Source: Vitis vinifera
Taxonomy: Eukaryota; Streptophyta; Magnoliopsida; Vitales; Vitaceae
DNA: 64,000 nt
Direction: 5' to 3'
Assembly: GCF_030704535.1 (NCBI RefSeq)
Contig: NC_081808.1
Location: forward strand, 19,528,501-19,592,500
In this document: in pieces, positions 1 through 12,340 of the stretch
How positions within the stretch are numbered: the stretch's first letter is position 1
How the letters are laid out: each line of letters opens with the position of its first letter
Made by a program: the position numbers and the translations under genes
The notes under the pieces: generated by a model
Seen by the model: only the letters and a program-made list of their open reading frames with translations
Told to the model about the DNA's origin: nothing
Databases searched by the model: none

Positions 1-979
1 GTATTTTCAATGATATGATGCCATCCTTGAAACCTTTCTCACTTTGGAAGAAGTTGACACTCGTCAAGTTCAGTAAGGCTGGGACAGTCATAATCATCAG
101 TGCACTCCTCTATTAATATACTTTTCTTCGTTTCTGATCAAAACAAAAAATAATCACCAGTGCACTATCAAGGCCTCCTCACAAGTAGGAGTGCCAATGG
201 GTCATGTCATGTCATGTCATGTTGAGGTAAAAAATGTTGAAAATTTACTAAACATGAACTCAATCTGTTTATTATATGGATAACATGGCATGAAACTGGT
301 TGGGTTAATTCTGTATGAATTGACACAGATAACTAGTTAACACGATTTGAACCCGTTAAAATGGTTCTAATTTATTAAACTCATTTAACCTATTTGAGAT
401 TTTAAATGTATAAAAATATTATCTTCTAAGTTTACTTTTTAAATTTTTAACTAATTTAATTATTTAATTATTAATTATTTTTTATAAGCAAGCTGGAAAA
501 TATTATAAATATAAAAAAGAGGCTATATGCCAAGGTACACAAGGCGTATGTGATGTGTATCGAAAAGCTTTGTCAGAAAGAGAGAAAATGCAAAAACTAC
601 TCCTTCCCTTAGTTAAGTTCGATCCAATCTATAAAATTAGTTAAGGGCATTTATCTTTCTTTTATGTACATGCTAATCTATAACACTCGACTTCTAAGAA
701 AAGAACACTTTAGCCAATGATTTAAAAACTAGATTGAACTAGCTGATCAGATCGGTTGAATAGTTGCTTAGTCATGTCTCGAAATTGGTTCACTTTTTGA
801 ACTATTTTTAGTATTGAATCGATCTTTAACTATCGTATTGGAGAATTGGTTGATCAAACTAGTAGTTTGACCACCTTTTTTTTTTTTTTTTTTTTTGTGT
901 GTGTGGAAACAAATGCTTGAGCAATAGCTTACCATTTAGCAAAACTTCTCTTTTGCCATATTAGTAGTTTTTAATAGAG

Positions 980-984
<5 letters not shown>

Positions 985-1012
<28 letters not shown>
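985..1012. repeat. (CA)n microsatellite
   Basis: Fourteen uninterrupted CA units follow a CACG. The tract lies in the presumed pBrp intron and could be length-polymorphic. Confidence 0.95.
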
Positions 1013-1015
<3 letters not shown>

Positions 1016-1499
1016 TATAAAATATACAGCTAAGGGAATATGAATAAAAATAAATAATAAAATTTTATATCACTCTTCGATATATTATATGAAAATAAAT
1101 AATAAAATTTTATTTCACTCTTTGATATATTATATGTGATATCTCTTCTTAAAGATTAAATATTATAATTTTTCTATTTAATAAAATAAAAAATATTAAT
1201 ATGTTTACATTTCATCCATTTCATGACTTAATATGGCAATATTAAAATAAAAGGATGAAATAGTTTAAGTTTTTTAATTATATATATATAATTTTAACTT
1301 CTTATAATTAATTTTAATTTTCATAAATATAAATTATATATTTATGATATCATGTCAACATCACGATTAGATTATGTTTCAACCACTGATCTTGATAACT
1401 TTTTTGATTCAATAACTGATTTAGTTTTGAAAACATTAAACATTAACTTTAGTAATTGAATCAAACGTTCCTCACTTTCGAACACTCATCAATTCTTTT

Positions 1500-3265
1500 T
1501 CCAAATTGTTCAAAAGATGCATAGAGAAGTGGTTCTCCAAACTTTCTTGAATTTTCTTTCTACAAATGAGTCATGTCAACTTGAAGGAGTCCTCTTAATT
1601 GTAGAAGGAAGGACTCAAACCATGTTGAACAAAGAGAATAACAACTACCATAGTACCCTTACTTTGGCACAATGTAGGAGGATGTGATCAATTGATTCCT
1701 TTTTTTTTTTGCAAAGGAAACATTTGTTCGCCAATGACCACCCTCTCTTTTCAAGCTTATTCAAAGTCAACACATTTCCCTAGTTAGCTTCTTATGCCAA
1801 AAAAAAGAAAAAAAAAGAAAAAAAAAAATCGTTTTAGATGGGACCCAAAATTCTAAATAATGGTCATCAAGAAAGGTATTGCATGCCTTGACTCCAAAAT
1901 GGAATAGAAATTTGACAGATAAGACTCCTTGAGTCTATTTGGACCACTTCATCCTTATCTTCCTCTTTAGGAGCCTTCCTTGCAACCTTGAGAAAAAAAC
2001 CTCTACGTTATCTAATTGCCAATCATTCAAGCATTTAGTGAAGCAAGGATTTGAGTGGCCCCCTCACCTAGACCATCCTAAATGTTTGCCACCCAAACTT
2101 TTTTTGATGATGCTATGGCAAAGAAGGATGGGAAAGGCATATTATAGGGTTTGTCTCTACATCACATATTCGTCCAAAACTTCACCCTCTTCCTATTTCC
2201 CAACTCAGAGAATACTTTACGACCAATTCCCATTTGTTTATGATGTTCTTATACCCATCCCTCACTTCACAAAAACTCTAACCCCCTCTTCCTCGTTGTA
2301 CTTTCTAAATGACCTTTTTTCTAAAAAGTTCCTTCTTTGAAGCATCTCTAACACTATTTTCGTAGGAAAGACTTATTGTGTAAAGAATGACATCCAAGGA
2401 TATTCCACTAAGTCCCATTCATTTATGATGTTCCTATACTCGTCCCTCACTTCACAAGAACTGTAACCCTCTCTTCCTCGGTACTTTCCTTGAACGACCT
2501 TGTTCTAAGAAGTTTCTTCTTTAAAAGATATCTCCAACACTATTTTCCTAGGAGAGACCTATTAAGCAAAGAAAGACATCTAATTTGCGGGCATTCCTTT
2601 CTTTTCTCCCTGTAAACAATCGACCATTTCACTAAACGTATCTTTTTCTCCAAAGCCTTACTCCCTAAAGGAAGTCTCTTTGAATTTTGTCCAACCTTTT
2701 TTTTTTTGTAAGTGATGAATTTTGTCAAGCCTTAACTTGATCTTCTTGGGTATGCTAAATAAGGACATAATATGTAGACACAATTGGACTAGGTACTTTT
2801 TATCAAGTAAGCCACCCCCTTTTTAAAATATATTCCCTTTTCCACGTTGGTAATCTTTCTCCCTCCCACATTGTCCCAAATTGACTTTTCTTTAAAAGGA
2901 GCCTGTAAGGGATTTTTTTTTTTTTTTGATAGGTATGCAAATTATATCCAAAAACAAAAAAAAAAAAAATCCCTTACAAGATCCTTTTAAAGAAAAGTCA
3001 AATTGGGACAATGTGGGAGAGAGCCCATAAGGGAAATCCCAAGTGATGGTTGGAAGCTCCCCTACCTTGCATCCTAGTTTTAGGGCCAAATCCTCCAAAT
3101 TAGCCACCCTATCTATTGGGACCAATTCATCTTTCTCTTGATTTATTTTTAGCCTCGAGATATCTTCAAATCACATAAGCAACCAACTTAAATGAATCAT
3201 TTTACTTTACATGGCCTCACAAAAGGTTAGGATGTTGGTGGCAAACAACAAATGAGACGCCTACA
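1500..3265 (-). mobile_element. Decayed LINE (non-LTR retrotransposon), reverse-transcriptase 3' half
   Basis: Read on the minus strand and allowing frameshifts, the translation follows the usual order of plant LINE ORF2. First comes SHLLFANN near 3240, the place of the catalytic FADD box; both catalytic aspartates read as N. Then come RVANLEDLALKLGCKVGELP at about 3110, KALEKKIRLVKWSI near 2640, and RCLSLLNRSLLGK at about 2560. Last is a zf-RVT-like segment with CFLC-type and DHILLHC motifs near 1700. Many stops and frameshifts show that it is dead. The upstream part of ORF2 (endonuclease) is absent, consistent with 5' truncation. Confidence 0.85.
2863..3020. repeat. Long near-perfect inverted repeat inside the LINE
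   Basis: The arms are 2863-2920 and about 2964-3020. They are reverse complements over roughly 57 bases with only a few mismatches, and the loop starts and ends in T and A runs. The arm carries LINE reverse-transcriptase sequence, so one arm is an inverted duplication of the other. RNA from this site would fold into a strong hairpin. Confidence 0.85.
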
Positions 3266-4294
3266 CCCCCTCATAATTTCAATACATTTATAACATAGAG
3301 AATAAATTGAAATTTTAATTTTATACTTGTTTATAATTTTATTTAATATTTTAACTATAAATATTTTTAATCTTTGTAATAAAATATATAATATTCTACT
3401 TTAGTTATTTATTATTTTTTTAATTATATGATATTCAAAATTAAAAAGTAGTTTTAATTTTTTTATATGAGTTTAAGGGGTCAAACGTTAGGTCATTTTG
3501 ACACAATTAAGTAAATAGGTTAGATGGATTGAGTACTCAAACTAAAACATGACCCTGTTTATCAAATAGGTTGCACGAGTTGACATGATTATTATACCAA
3601 CACAATTATGACTAACCCAAACTTGGTAAAATTGGTGTCATTTTTGAGTCATGTTGTCGGTTTATGTCAAAATTGTCATCCCTACTCTTAAGTTTATTGT
3701 TCAATCCCCCAACTTCACAAGCATGACTTCTGTGAATGAGATTGATGTATATTCACAATCCCATTTAAGAATTACATGCATTTGTAGAGTTCTCATATGC
3801 TATGTTGGTGAACATCAGTCTTAATATTGTCTAGATGTAAAAAGTATGGATTATTTCAGTCATAAAACCTTGGTGTAGAAAAACATGTATTGATGCATAA
3901 ATGGATGCCTTAGTTTTTTTAGTTTTCTGACTAGTAACCAGGGCAACAAATGTGAAATATGCATGTGCTTATATTATATCGTTCCTACATCATATGCAGA
4001 CTTTTGTTTGTAGTAGTTTTATCAATTAGTTTTGGCTCTTATAAGAATTGGGTTCCATAGGCTGCATTACTTTCAGTTTCATTGCCTTAGAGAGTATTCA
4101 GTGACGAGCAGGCTTATTTTGAATTGCACTATCCTTTGTTCTCTGTATTAAGGTCGAATGCCCAACTCCATATGCAGGTGTTGCCTTCTGATAGGATTGC
4201 CTTTCTAACAATGGTTCTTGAAGTGGTTTTCACAATTCTTGTTGTAGCTTACTTCCAGAGGGTTTCTAACCTTACATCTTCTCTAATGTAACAG

Positions 4295-6577
4295 GAAATC
4301 TCAATTGCAGCCAATGTACCCCAGAAGGAGATAGGGAAGTACATCAAGATACTGGGAGAAGCTCTACAACTAAGCCAGCCCATTAATAGTAATTCCATAT
4401 CAGTCCATATGCCAAGATTTTGTACGCTTCTACAGCTCAACAAATCTGCTCAGGTACCATTTGGATGAAGACTTATTAGAATTAAGTGGCTTGAGAAGTT
4501 AAAACTCTTGCTTTTACAAAAGCCTGGATTTGATGTGGAAACTAGAACATAAACAGGAGTTGACATGGGATATCCAACCCAAAAATATGAGAATTTTTTG
4601 AGAAATTTTGTAGGAATGTATTGGCTTGTGCTAGGATAATGCAGAGGTAATAAAAAAGCTATGAAATTTTACTTAATGCTCTGTTCTCTAGCTGATGTAG
4701 AAAATAAATGAAAATTTAAGGCTTTATTTGGAAAGTGTTTTTGAAAATGGTTCTAAAAAATAGTTTTTGAGAACAGATTTTAAAAACTGTTTTATGATAT
4801 TTTGTAAAATAAAAATTTGTTTGGAAACTTGAGATATTTTTAACCTGTTTTCAATGTTTTTAAATATGTTTTAAAAATAATTTTTATATATTGTGTTTTA
4901 AACAAGTGAAAACAATTAAAAGACGTTTTCTAAAAATATCTTATTTTCTATTTTAAGAAAAAATTTGTTTTTTATTTTCTAGTTTCCTCGCGTGTTTTTC
5001 TGTTTTTTTTGTTTTGAATGACAAAAAACTATTTAAAAAAATATTTACCAAACACAGTCTAAATTTCTCAACCACATTGTCAAATTGTTGTGAGATTTCA
5101 AACTTCAAATTTCTGCCCTCCACTTCAGCAATAGAATGAAGCATATTGATTAGTAAATCTTGAAAATCTGCTATCTAGATGTTAAGAAAACCTTAGTGTT
5201 TTCTAACTCAGTACATATCTGAAGAATTTCTTGATGGCTTTGGAGGCATTTCTAGGATTTTTTTAAAAATATATCTGGTGAGGTTCTATGAAAGCGGAAA
5301 GCCTTAGAAACAGATCCCCTGGAATGTGTTTTGCTGTTTGAAAATGTTTCCAATGGCAAGTCGATGACTTAAAATATGGGGATGAGGCCCTGTTTGGATT
5401 GGCTTCAGAAAAGCCAAATGCTCTTTAATTAGTTCAATAAGAGCTTTTGTACCTGTTTAGGTGATTTCCCTAAAAGAATTCCTATTAGGGAAGTCAGGAA
5501 AATGTTGTTTTTTTTCTAAGAACTCTATTTTGGCTTCCCTTGTGACTAAAGCTAAAAACAAAATGCTATCCCAAACCTACCTTGAATTTATGTTGTATGG
5601 CATTGAAGTTGAGGTGGAAAGAAAAACTGACTGCCTACTTGGTCATCTCAAATTTTCATGCTTGTAGTAATTCCTCTGTGCTTTTATTCCCTTTCTTTTT
5701 TCTCTCTTCTTTTTAATCAAATTTGACTAAATTTTACTCTAATCTACCTTTCTAGGAACTGGCGACACACATTGGAGAAGTTGTGATCAACAAATGCTTC
5801 TGTACTCGAAGGAACCCCATTAGCATTTCTGCAGCAGCTATATACTTGGCCTGCCAACTAGAAGACAAGCGCAAGACCCAGGCCGAGATTTGTAAGGTGA
5901 CGGGTCTAACTGAGGTCACTCTTCGAAAAGTTTACAAGGAGCTATTAGAGAATTGGGACGATCTTCTCCCTTCCAATTATACTCCAGCTGTCCCTCCAGA
6001 GAAAGCATTTCCCACAACTGCAATTACCTCTGGCCGTTCTTCAGCACCTAGAGTTGATCTTATAGAAATTGTTTCTTGTCTGGACAGGGATAAGCAGCCC
6101 GAAAGCAAACCAAGTAAACCGAACGAGACCTTGGAAACTTCCCACCAGGCCAGAGGCAAAGAGGATACTGAATGTAAAGGGAACTGTCAAGGAGCCCATA
6201 CACTTGGTTTGAACCGGCCAACAACTTTCTGGCAGCTCCCAAACCCATTTGGGGGTTCTGGTTTTAGGACATCAGGGGAGAAGAATCAAATTGTGAGTGG
6301 AGGAATGGACTTGAACGAGGGTGGGGCTAATCCTCAAGAGTTGGAGCAGAAGTTAGACAATGGCGCAAAGGCTGCAACTGTTTCTGTGAGGGCTGAGCAG
6401 TTTCCTGGTGCCCCGCCTTCAAGTGGGAGTTCCATAACGTGGCCATTTCGGCAACCACCTTCATCAGGATCTTCTTCTTCATATGCTCAACTTATGCAAT
6501 CATTGAAGGTAGCATCAGGTTTTCCAGAGCTTAAAGGATCTGGAAGGAAAGGTGGTGGGCAATGTGAGGATCCCTAG
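4295..6577 (+). CDS. PBRP: Plant-specific TFIIB-related protein pBrp, C-terminal exons (partial)
   Basis: Two exons are visible: 4295-4453 and 5756-6577, with stop TAG. Both borders fit AG/GT sites and phase 0, giving 326 residues. The first exon encodes EISIAANVPQKEIGKYIKIL and the region up to NKSAQ. The second begins ELATHIGEVV and contains the second cyclin-like fold with RRNPISISAAAIYLACQLE and TGLTEVTLRKVYKEL. This is TFIIB core sequence. It is followed by about 175 residues of low-complexity, Ser/Pro/Gly-rich tail. That long tail and the exact core wording match the plant-specific branch rather than ordinary TFIIB (about 310 residues). The family is described as plastid-envelope-associated and as acting with RNA polymerase I. 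The N-terminal zinc ribbon and first cyclin fold, about 180 residues, must be encoded left of the window. Intron 4454-5755 carries two MITE-like insertions. Confidence 0.88.
4712..5065. mobile_element. MITE-like element in a pBrp intron
   Basis: The left end is AAATTTAAGGCTTTATTTGG. The right end, reversed, is AAATTTAGACTGTGTTTGGT, so the termini are imperfect inverted repeats of about 20 bp. The interior is AT-rich and non-coding. Confidence 0.5.
5384..5583. mobile_element. MITE-like element, same family as 30209-30501
   Basis: It starts GAGGCCCTGTTTGGATTGG and ends in CTATCCCAAACCTACCTT. It shares its start, its order of motifs and the segment TCAGGAAAATGTTGTTT with the copy at 30209-30501. 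Two copies with the same ends at unrelated sites support a mobile family. Confidence 0.6.
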
Positions 6578-8448
6578 GGCATCAAGAGAATGTATTCTGA
6601 TTTTCTAATGTATATAATTGTAAAACATCTTAAAAGGATGGTTTTTCATTTTTGCATCTTTGACTCTCGTTAAACGCCGGATCCCCCTCTACCATTCATT
6701 TTGTAAGTTGCATGCACGGTCATGATTCAGGTTCTTTTGCGAATCTTTTCTAAAACAATGTTTGAGAGTGATTCTTGAAGCTAATTTATTTCTAAGAATA
6801 AAATTTCATTTGTGAGCTTAGATATTAAAAAATATTCCCTAAGTTTATTTTTCATGAATATATTGTATATTTATATAAATTTTATATATGATGTAAATAT
6901 TAATAAATGTTCTCCTCTCCTGCATCAATAAATATGAGAATCATACGATTTGTACTACTTTTTAAAAACATATCTTCAAGCGTTTGATAATATTTTGAAA
7001 ATTTAGAAAAAATGTTTTTTTAAAAAACATTTTTAGGTGGTTTTTTTTTTTTAAAAAAAAAAAATCACTTCAAAAAATTTCAAATATTTCTAAAATATCC
7101 TTTTTCATTATCCTTTATTTCACTTTCATACTCCGCTTTATTTTCACTTTTCTCATCTTTTTCATAAAAATATATTTTAGAGTTTTTCTAATAATATAAA
7201 TATTTATATATATTTTTTTAAATAAAAGTTTTTGATCTTATTATAACTTTTTCTTTTTATAATAAATATTATTTTTAATAATTTATTATTATTAAAAATA
7301 TATTATCAAAAATACTATTAGAATTATTTTTTCAAATTATCATAAAAACGTTTCTTAAAGAAAGTTATAGAAAGAAAACACTTTCAACTAAAATACTAAA
7401 ATAATATCAAATAGATTCTAAAAATGCATTAAACAATACTTTTACTTGAATTGTTTTTAATAAAAATATTTTTAAAATAATCACTTATTACATATTTCTC
7501 TAAAAAAATATTACTAGGGATTTTCAAAACTAATTGTTTTTTAAGATTCTTAAAATTTTATCAAACATCTAATTTTTTTTCAAAAATATTTTTTAGGTTA
7601 AAAACATTCCCCATAATACTTTTTCTAAAAATCATTTCAATTCGCCTTAATATAAAAGTGATTTGTGATTTGAAAGTAAATAAATATTAAGGTTTTTAGA
7701 TGGTTGTTTAAAAAAATGGAAAAAATTAAGAAATAAATAGGGTTATAGAGCAGCCAATGAGATGAGGGTAGGCAGGGCCTAGGTCAAAAGCTTTGAGCTG
7801 ATCTGTTTCATAGTGGCATTTTCGTTATTTTTATCAACTCCAGATGCTTTTCTCTAACTGTCTCGATATTTACATCGAAGGTGACGTGTCGGAATGAAGA
7901 AGGCGAGATCCCCTCCCAATCCTTCAATCTACATCATTCTCGAAAACAAACACACCATGCTCCAATCTCCACCGCTCACTTCGCCACGTCACCGATCCGA
8001 CTCTTTCCAATCCGACGGTCCCAATCCTTCCAAAATACACCAACCCAAGCACACTTAACCGGATGGTTAAGTTAACCCCCAACCCTCAGCCGCGACCCGA
8101 CTCCAATCACTCTCGGCTCGGCTAGCTCGTGATTTGGGAAAATTGAGAGAGAGAAAGAATAAAAGAGAAGGGGATGGAGAGGAAGAGGCGAGAGGGTAAG
8201 AGAGAGGGAAAATTAGGGTTTTAAGCGTTCACAAGCTAAGAATTAGAGTTAGGTTTCGATCTCTCAATATAGGGTGAGGCTTAGGGGTTGGGTTTGGTTT
8301 TCCATGAAAGGTTTTCTTGGTTCCTGCGTTGCAGAGACTCTATAGAGAGCTTTCTTCTATGTTCTCTATGCTCTGAATCCGTTTGTATGCATAAGTATTA
8401 TCTTTTTAGCTATATTCATTGTGTATGACATATAGGGTTTCGTATTTG
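6578..8448 (+). other. Spacer: pBrp 3' region, AT-rich tract, promoter/leader of the ANP32-like gene
   Basis: About 6578-6800 is likely the pBrp 3' UTR. From about 6960 to 7650 the DNA is very AT-rich and carries motifs such as 'tcaaacatctaa' shared with other MITE-like tracts in the window (33.7 and 45.4 kb), but no clean ends were found. From about 7880 the composition turns GC-richer. A GA-rich stretch at about 8140-8210 leads into the 5' leader. The leader has several short upstream ATGs; one at about 8304 opens a 13-codon reading frame. Confidence 0.5.
8213..8221. promoter_or_regulatory. Telo-box-like motif in promoter/leader
   Basis: TTAGGGTTT is the reverse of AAACCCTAA, the plant telo-box found in promoters and leaders of growth and translation genes. 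A related AACCCTAACCCTA lies just inside the coding region at about 8518. Function is inferred from the motif only. Confidence 0.4.
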
Positions 8449-11238
8449 ATGGACGAGATCTGGGAACGGGCCGTAGAAACTGCGCTGAACGGCCAAACAG
8501 ATCACGCTTCGGTTCGAACCCTAACCCTAGACGGCGCAGTGAAGTGCGTCCACGGTCGACTTCCTCCTCCCAGTCTACTAGAGAAGTTCCAGAACCTCCA
8601 GCATCTATCGATCGCAAACATTGGTGTTTCGTCTCTCGAACAGTTTCCGCGTCTCAGAAGCCTTGAGAAACTCATCCTATCCGATAATCGAATAGCCGGA
8701 GGCCTTGAATTCCTGGTCGAAGCAGGTCTTGAATCGTTGCGAGACCTTGACCTTTCCAACAATAGAATTCAATTTATTGAAGATCTTGCGCCACTTGCAC
8801 AGCTCAAGCTCGTTTCCCTTGATCTATATGAGTGTCCAGTTACGCGTGGTAAGGATTATCGATCTAGGGTTTTTGGATTAATAAAATCTCTGAAGTATTT
8901 AGATAAGATGGACGCAGAGGAGAATGAGCGGCCAGAGTCCGATGATGAGGAGGATGAGGAAGATGACGAGGAAGATGATCCTGGGAGTGGCGAAATTGAC
9001 GGTGATGATAGGCCATATAGAATGAACAACGGGCATAGCGTGGAAGGGATAGTCGATGTTGATGAGGATGAAGAGAGTGATGCGGATGAGGAGGAGACAG
9101 AGACGGCGAGAGGGGTTAATGGATCAAGTAGGTCTTCTCACCATCAGTCAAACGGTTTTCGGGTTGCTGCAGTGAATGGAGAGGAGGAAGATGAGGATGA
9201 GGGCGATGATGAAGAGGACAATGATTCAGGGGAGGAGATTGATGAAGAGGATGGTGAGGATGAAGATGTGATTGAGGTTCATGAGATTGAGGACAGTGAT
9301 GATGAAGAAGACGGTGTAGAAGATGAAGATGATGAGGATGAGGATGATGATGATGAGGATGAAGAAGAGGAAGTGGATAACGAAGAGGGGGGTTTTACAG
9401 AGCCGAGGAGTACAGGGCGGGTGATGAGCGCGGAAGGGGAGATTGATGCCCATGAACAGGGGGAGGAGGACGCAGAGGAGGATGATAATGGAGAAACTGG
9501 GGAGGAAGAGCAGGGTGTTGAAGAAGTTGGAGAGTTTGAAGACGAAGAAGAGTGTGAGGAAGAGGTGAGAATTCCTTTTTCTTTCAAGCGCGATATGGTT
9601 TGATTTTCTGTTCATTTTGGTAAATATGCCTTGGGTTATACTTTGAATGCTCTTGTGCAGAAAAATTGAATGTTTTGATAGTTTATTAGCCCATATAAAA
9701 CTGTTACAGACTGGTCATCTTCGTTTCCTTCATCTGGTGGAGCAATAAGTTAACTGCATTTGTTTGACTACTTTCTTGTTTCTAGTTAGTATTTTATGCC
9801 AGTGATAATTACTAAGCTGTTTTATCTGCATCTTCATTTAATTATTATAAATTGTGCTGTGTTCTGTGTTAAATTATACTTTTTGTAAATCTTTTTCCAT
9901 TTTATTTTTAATTTAGTTGTCGTTTTTTTTAAATGATTGTGAGGGATTTTTTTTCATTTATTCCTGTCAAGGTTAGTAATCTTTGGGGCTAGATGTTCTT
10001 TTTGATATTGTTGTTTGGTGCAGGCTGTCAATTGTGCAAGGACTTGCATTGTTGCTCTAAGATAAACTCCTGGTTAATTTTTTTGAGCAGAATGTCTCTT
10101 CTTAATTTTTGGCCTGGCGGAGGGGGCAGAAGTCAAATTCTTAATCATCTTTCTAGCCAGGCTCTGTTAGTAGAATATCACTAATTTATGCCTATAATAG
10201 GATGCTGAGGGACAAGTTTTTTGGGCATGGCAATATTACCAAGTTGACTAACTAATTACACTTACTAATGAGCCTTTTTTTTCTTCTCTCAAGTTAGTTG
10301 TAATTGGTACTCTGTTCTGCTAACAGACATATTAGATAAAATTGTGAACATTCGATATGCTCTAGGTTATGATGAGAAGACAGGATGGTGTGTGCAGTGA
10401 ATTTATCAGATTAATGGCCTGCTTAAATTCTTTGTGTGGGTGGGTGGGTGTGTTTAATAAATCTGTTGCTTTACTGTTGGTACATAGTTTCCCAAAGGAG
10501 AGTTACCTTGGTTTTTTTGTACTCTGATTTGTGAACTATGGTTTTTATTTAGAATGTTTGTTATTCTAGACATGTTGTGTTTGTTGTAGTGTAGCGTCTT
10601 GGACAGTAATTATCCAACTAAAGATAATAATAAAATTTCCTCCTTGAATTTGACATTGTGAAGTTGTTCCCATTGCCATTTATTGGGTCATTTTGATTTT
10701 TTTTTTGTTAAATTCAGTTCAAGATTAGATTTGTGATTTGATGGTATATTTTCATTGTTAATTTGACGTTTGCATGATTATTTCTCATGTTCTCTATATT
10801 TTTGTTGTATTTTACCATCCATTTCTTTGTTATTAAATTTGATTTTTAGTCCTATTACTAAAGGATGCATTCTATTTATCTGGTTGATATAATGTAATTG
10901 TTGATTATATCATGTGATTCTTTTTTCAATTGTGATATTAATATTACTGTGTTTTGTCCTAATGGCAGGAAGAAGATTATGCTTCAGGTTACTTGGTTCA
11001 ACCTGTGGGCCAGGCTGAAGAGGATGCTGGAGGCAGTGAAATGGAGCCTGGAAACGAGGAAGATGATGCTGAAGAGGAGGAAGAAGTTGAAGATGACATT
11101 CAGCTGCTGCATCCCTCATCTCCGAGCCTCAAGAGGAAAAGAGATGAACAAGCCAACAATGATGATGGTGAAGGGGCTGATGAGGATGAGGATGACGTTG
11201 TTGATTACACCAAGTCATCAAAGAAGAAGCACTGTTAG
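8449..11238 (+). CDS. ANP32-like acidic leucine-rich nuclear phosphoprotein
   Basis: Two coding exons, 8449-9564 and 10969-11238, join in phase 0 at GAG/GTGAGA and GCAG/GAAGAA, giving 461 residues. The start at 8449 (MDEIWERAVE) is chosen because this is the usual N-terminus of the family; an in-frame ATG at 8425 would add eight residues. Residues 1-150 are leucine-rich repeats (LEKLILSDNRI, LRDLDLSNNRI) ending in the capping motif SLKYLDKMDAEENERPESDD. Residues from about 156 onward are an exceptionally long Asp/Glu tract. It is broken by a neutral Ser/His/Asn patch and followed by a KRKRDE nuclear signal at residues 427-432 and a basic SKKKHC end. Known relatives act in the nucleus as histone- or phosphatase-binding acidic proteins. 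The exact role of this plant protein is not known to me. Intron 9565-10968 shows no gene. Confidence 0.9.
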
Positions 11239-12302
11239 CATTTAGCTAATCTCCTGCCCCTTGGTGAATTGTGATTATACATGGAGATGGGGGAACTTGA
11301 GGATAGTTTTAGATTGGTTGGTATGGCTACGCCTTAGTTCAGTATTTTAGGAAAGGAGGGTGTTATTCAAAAGGAAGTTAGCATGTTGTCCCCGTCAGCC
11401 CTTTCCTACATAGCCGTTACTTTGTTATTCAAATGGTAGTTATGAGCCAGTACAACCTCCTTTCCCTCCCTTTCGAGGGGCCAGTTTATAAAGGGGACTT
11501 AGATGGAGGGAGAAAAAAAACTCATATATGTTTGTTTTTTCTTCCTTTGTTTGTTCAAGCGGTTTTCCTTTTTTTTAAATGGCTTGTAAAAAACGCTTGT
11601 AGATAGTTTTATTGCATCTTTTCAATTCAATCAAGTGGGATTCAAGTATTTGACTCGCTCAGTCTACTTCACGTGTAATGTGATCTTGCCCCTTCACTCA
11701 TGGTTGCAGGTGATTGTGTATGTATTCATATCATGTGGCTGCTGAGGCTGATGATGGTGAAGGGATCAGGTACGGTTGTTCCTGGTCCTAATCTGGTTAG
11801 ACTGGATTTGCTCATGATTGGTCGTGTGTGGCCCAGGTATTATGCTATACTAATACTATTCCAGCTGTTTATCTTATTAGGGAGGGACGATGTGCCTCTT
11901 ATGACTTTAATCACGCGGTTGGCAACTTAGATAATCGGGCTTTTCTTTGGCTTCTCGGCTAGTTACTTTACTCAAGCCATGGGCATTGTGCCAAAGCGAC
12001 GTTAATAAACAGAAATAAAATGAAATAAACCCTTAAAATTCTGCAATAACACCTTTTAAAACGTGGAAACATTGATTTTGGTCATCCAAACGTGTTCGTG
12101 TTTTTATTTTGAAAATATTCAAATAGAATATTTTCAAAGATTAATTCTATTTTTAAAATGGAAATGTTCATTCTTGATCGTCAAGGAACATTTAAATATT
12201 TTCATATGCAGAAACCTTGTGTAGGTTAAGTCAGGGTTTAAGCTTCATGTTGAATAGGACCAAGGGGCTAAAGCTTGACCCGATTCCCGAACCCTTTTCC
12301 TT

Positions 12303-12340
<38 letters not shown>

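Larger units (their letters stand above)
186..3690. mobile_element. MITE-like terminal-inverted-repeat element split by a LINE
   Basis: The left end reads AGTAGGAGTGCCAAT and the right end reads ATTGTCATCCCTACT, imperfect inverted copies. Both flanks have the same texture, mentioning motifs such as 'actcatttaacctattt' on the left and tracts around 'gttgacatg' on the right. Similar motifs occur in the element at 62006-62538. The central part (about 1500-3265) is a LINE remnant, so the simplest reading is a few-hundred-bp MITE into which a LINE inserted. I see no convincing target-site duplication. Confidence 0.45.
1..4294 (+). other. Presumed first intron of the pBrp gene, transposon-filled
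   Basis: No exon with a TFIIB zinc-ribbon or first cyclin fold is visible here, although the next exon (4295) starts inside the conserved core of pBrp in phase 0. I infer that coding exon 1 lies left of the window and that this stretch is intronic. It holds an inverted-repeat element, a decayed LINE and a CA microsatellite. About 600 bases before 4295 look like plain intron sequence. If exon 1 is missing altogether, the downstream exons would instead be a gene fragment. Confidence 0.5.

Noticed and set aside
1939..2340. 133-codon plus-strand frame
   Set aside because: The minus strand of the same DNA reads as LINE reverse transcriptase, which explains the openness.
9226..9615. Antisense frames rich in Ser or Leu/Ile opposite the acidic tract of the ANP32-like gene
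   Set aside because: They are mirror translations of GAN repeats and have no independent support.
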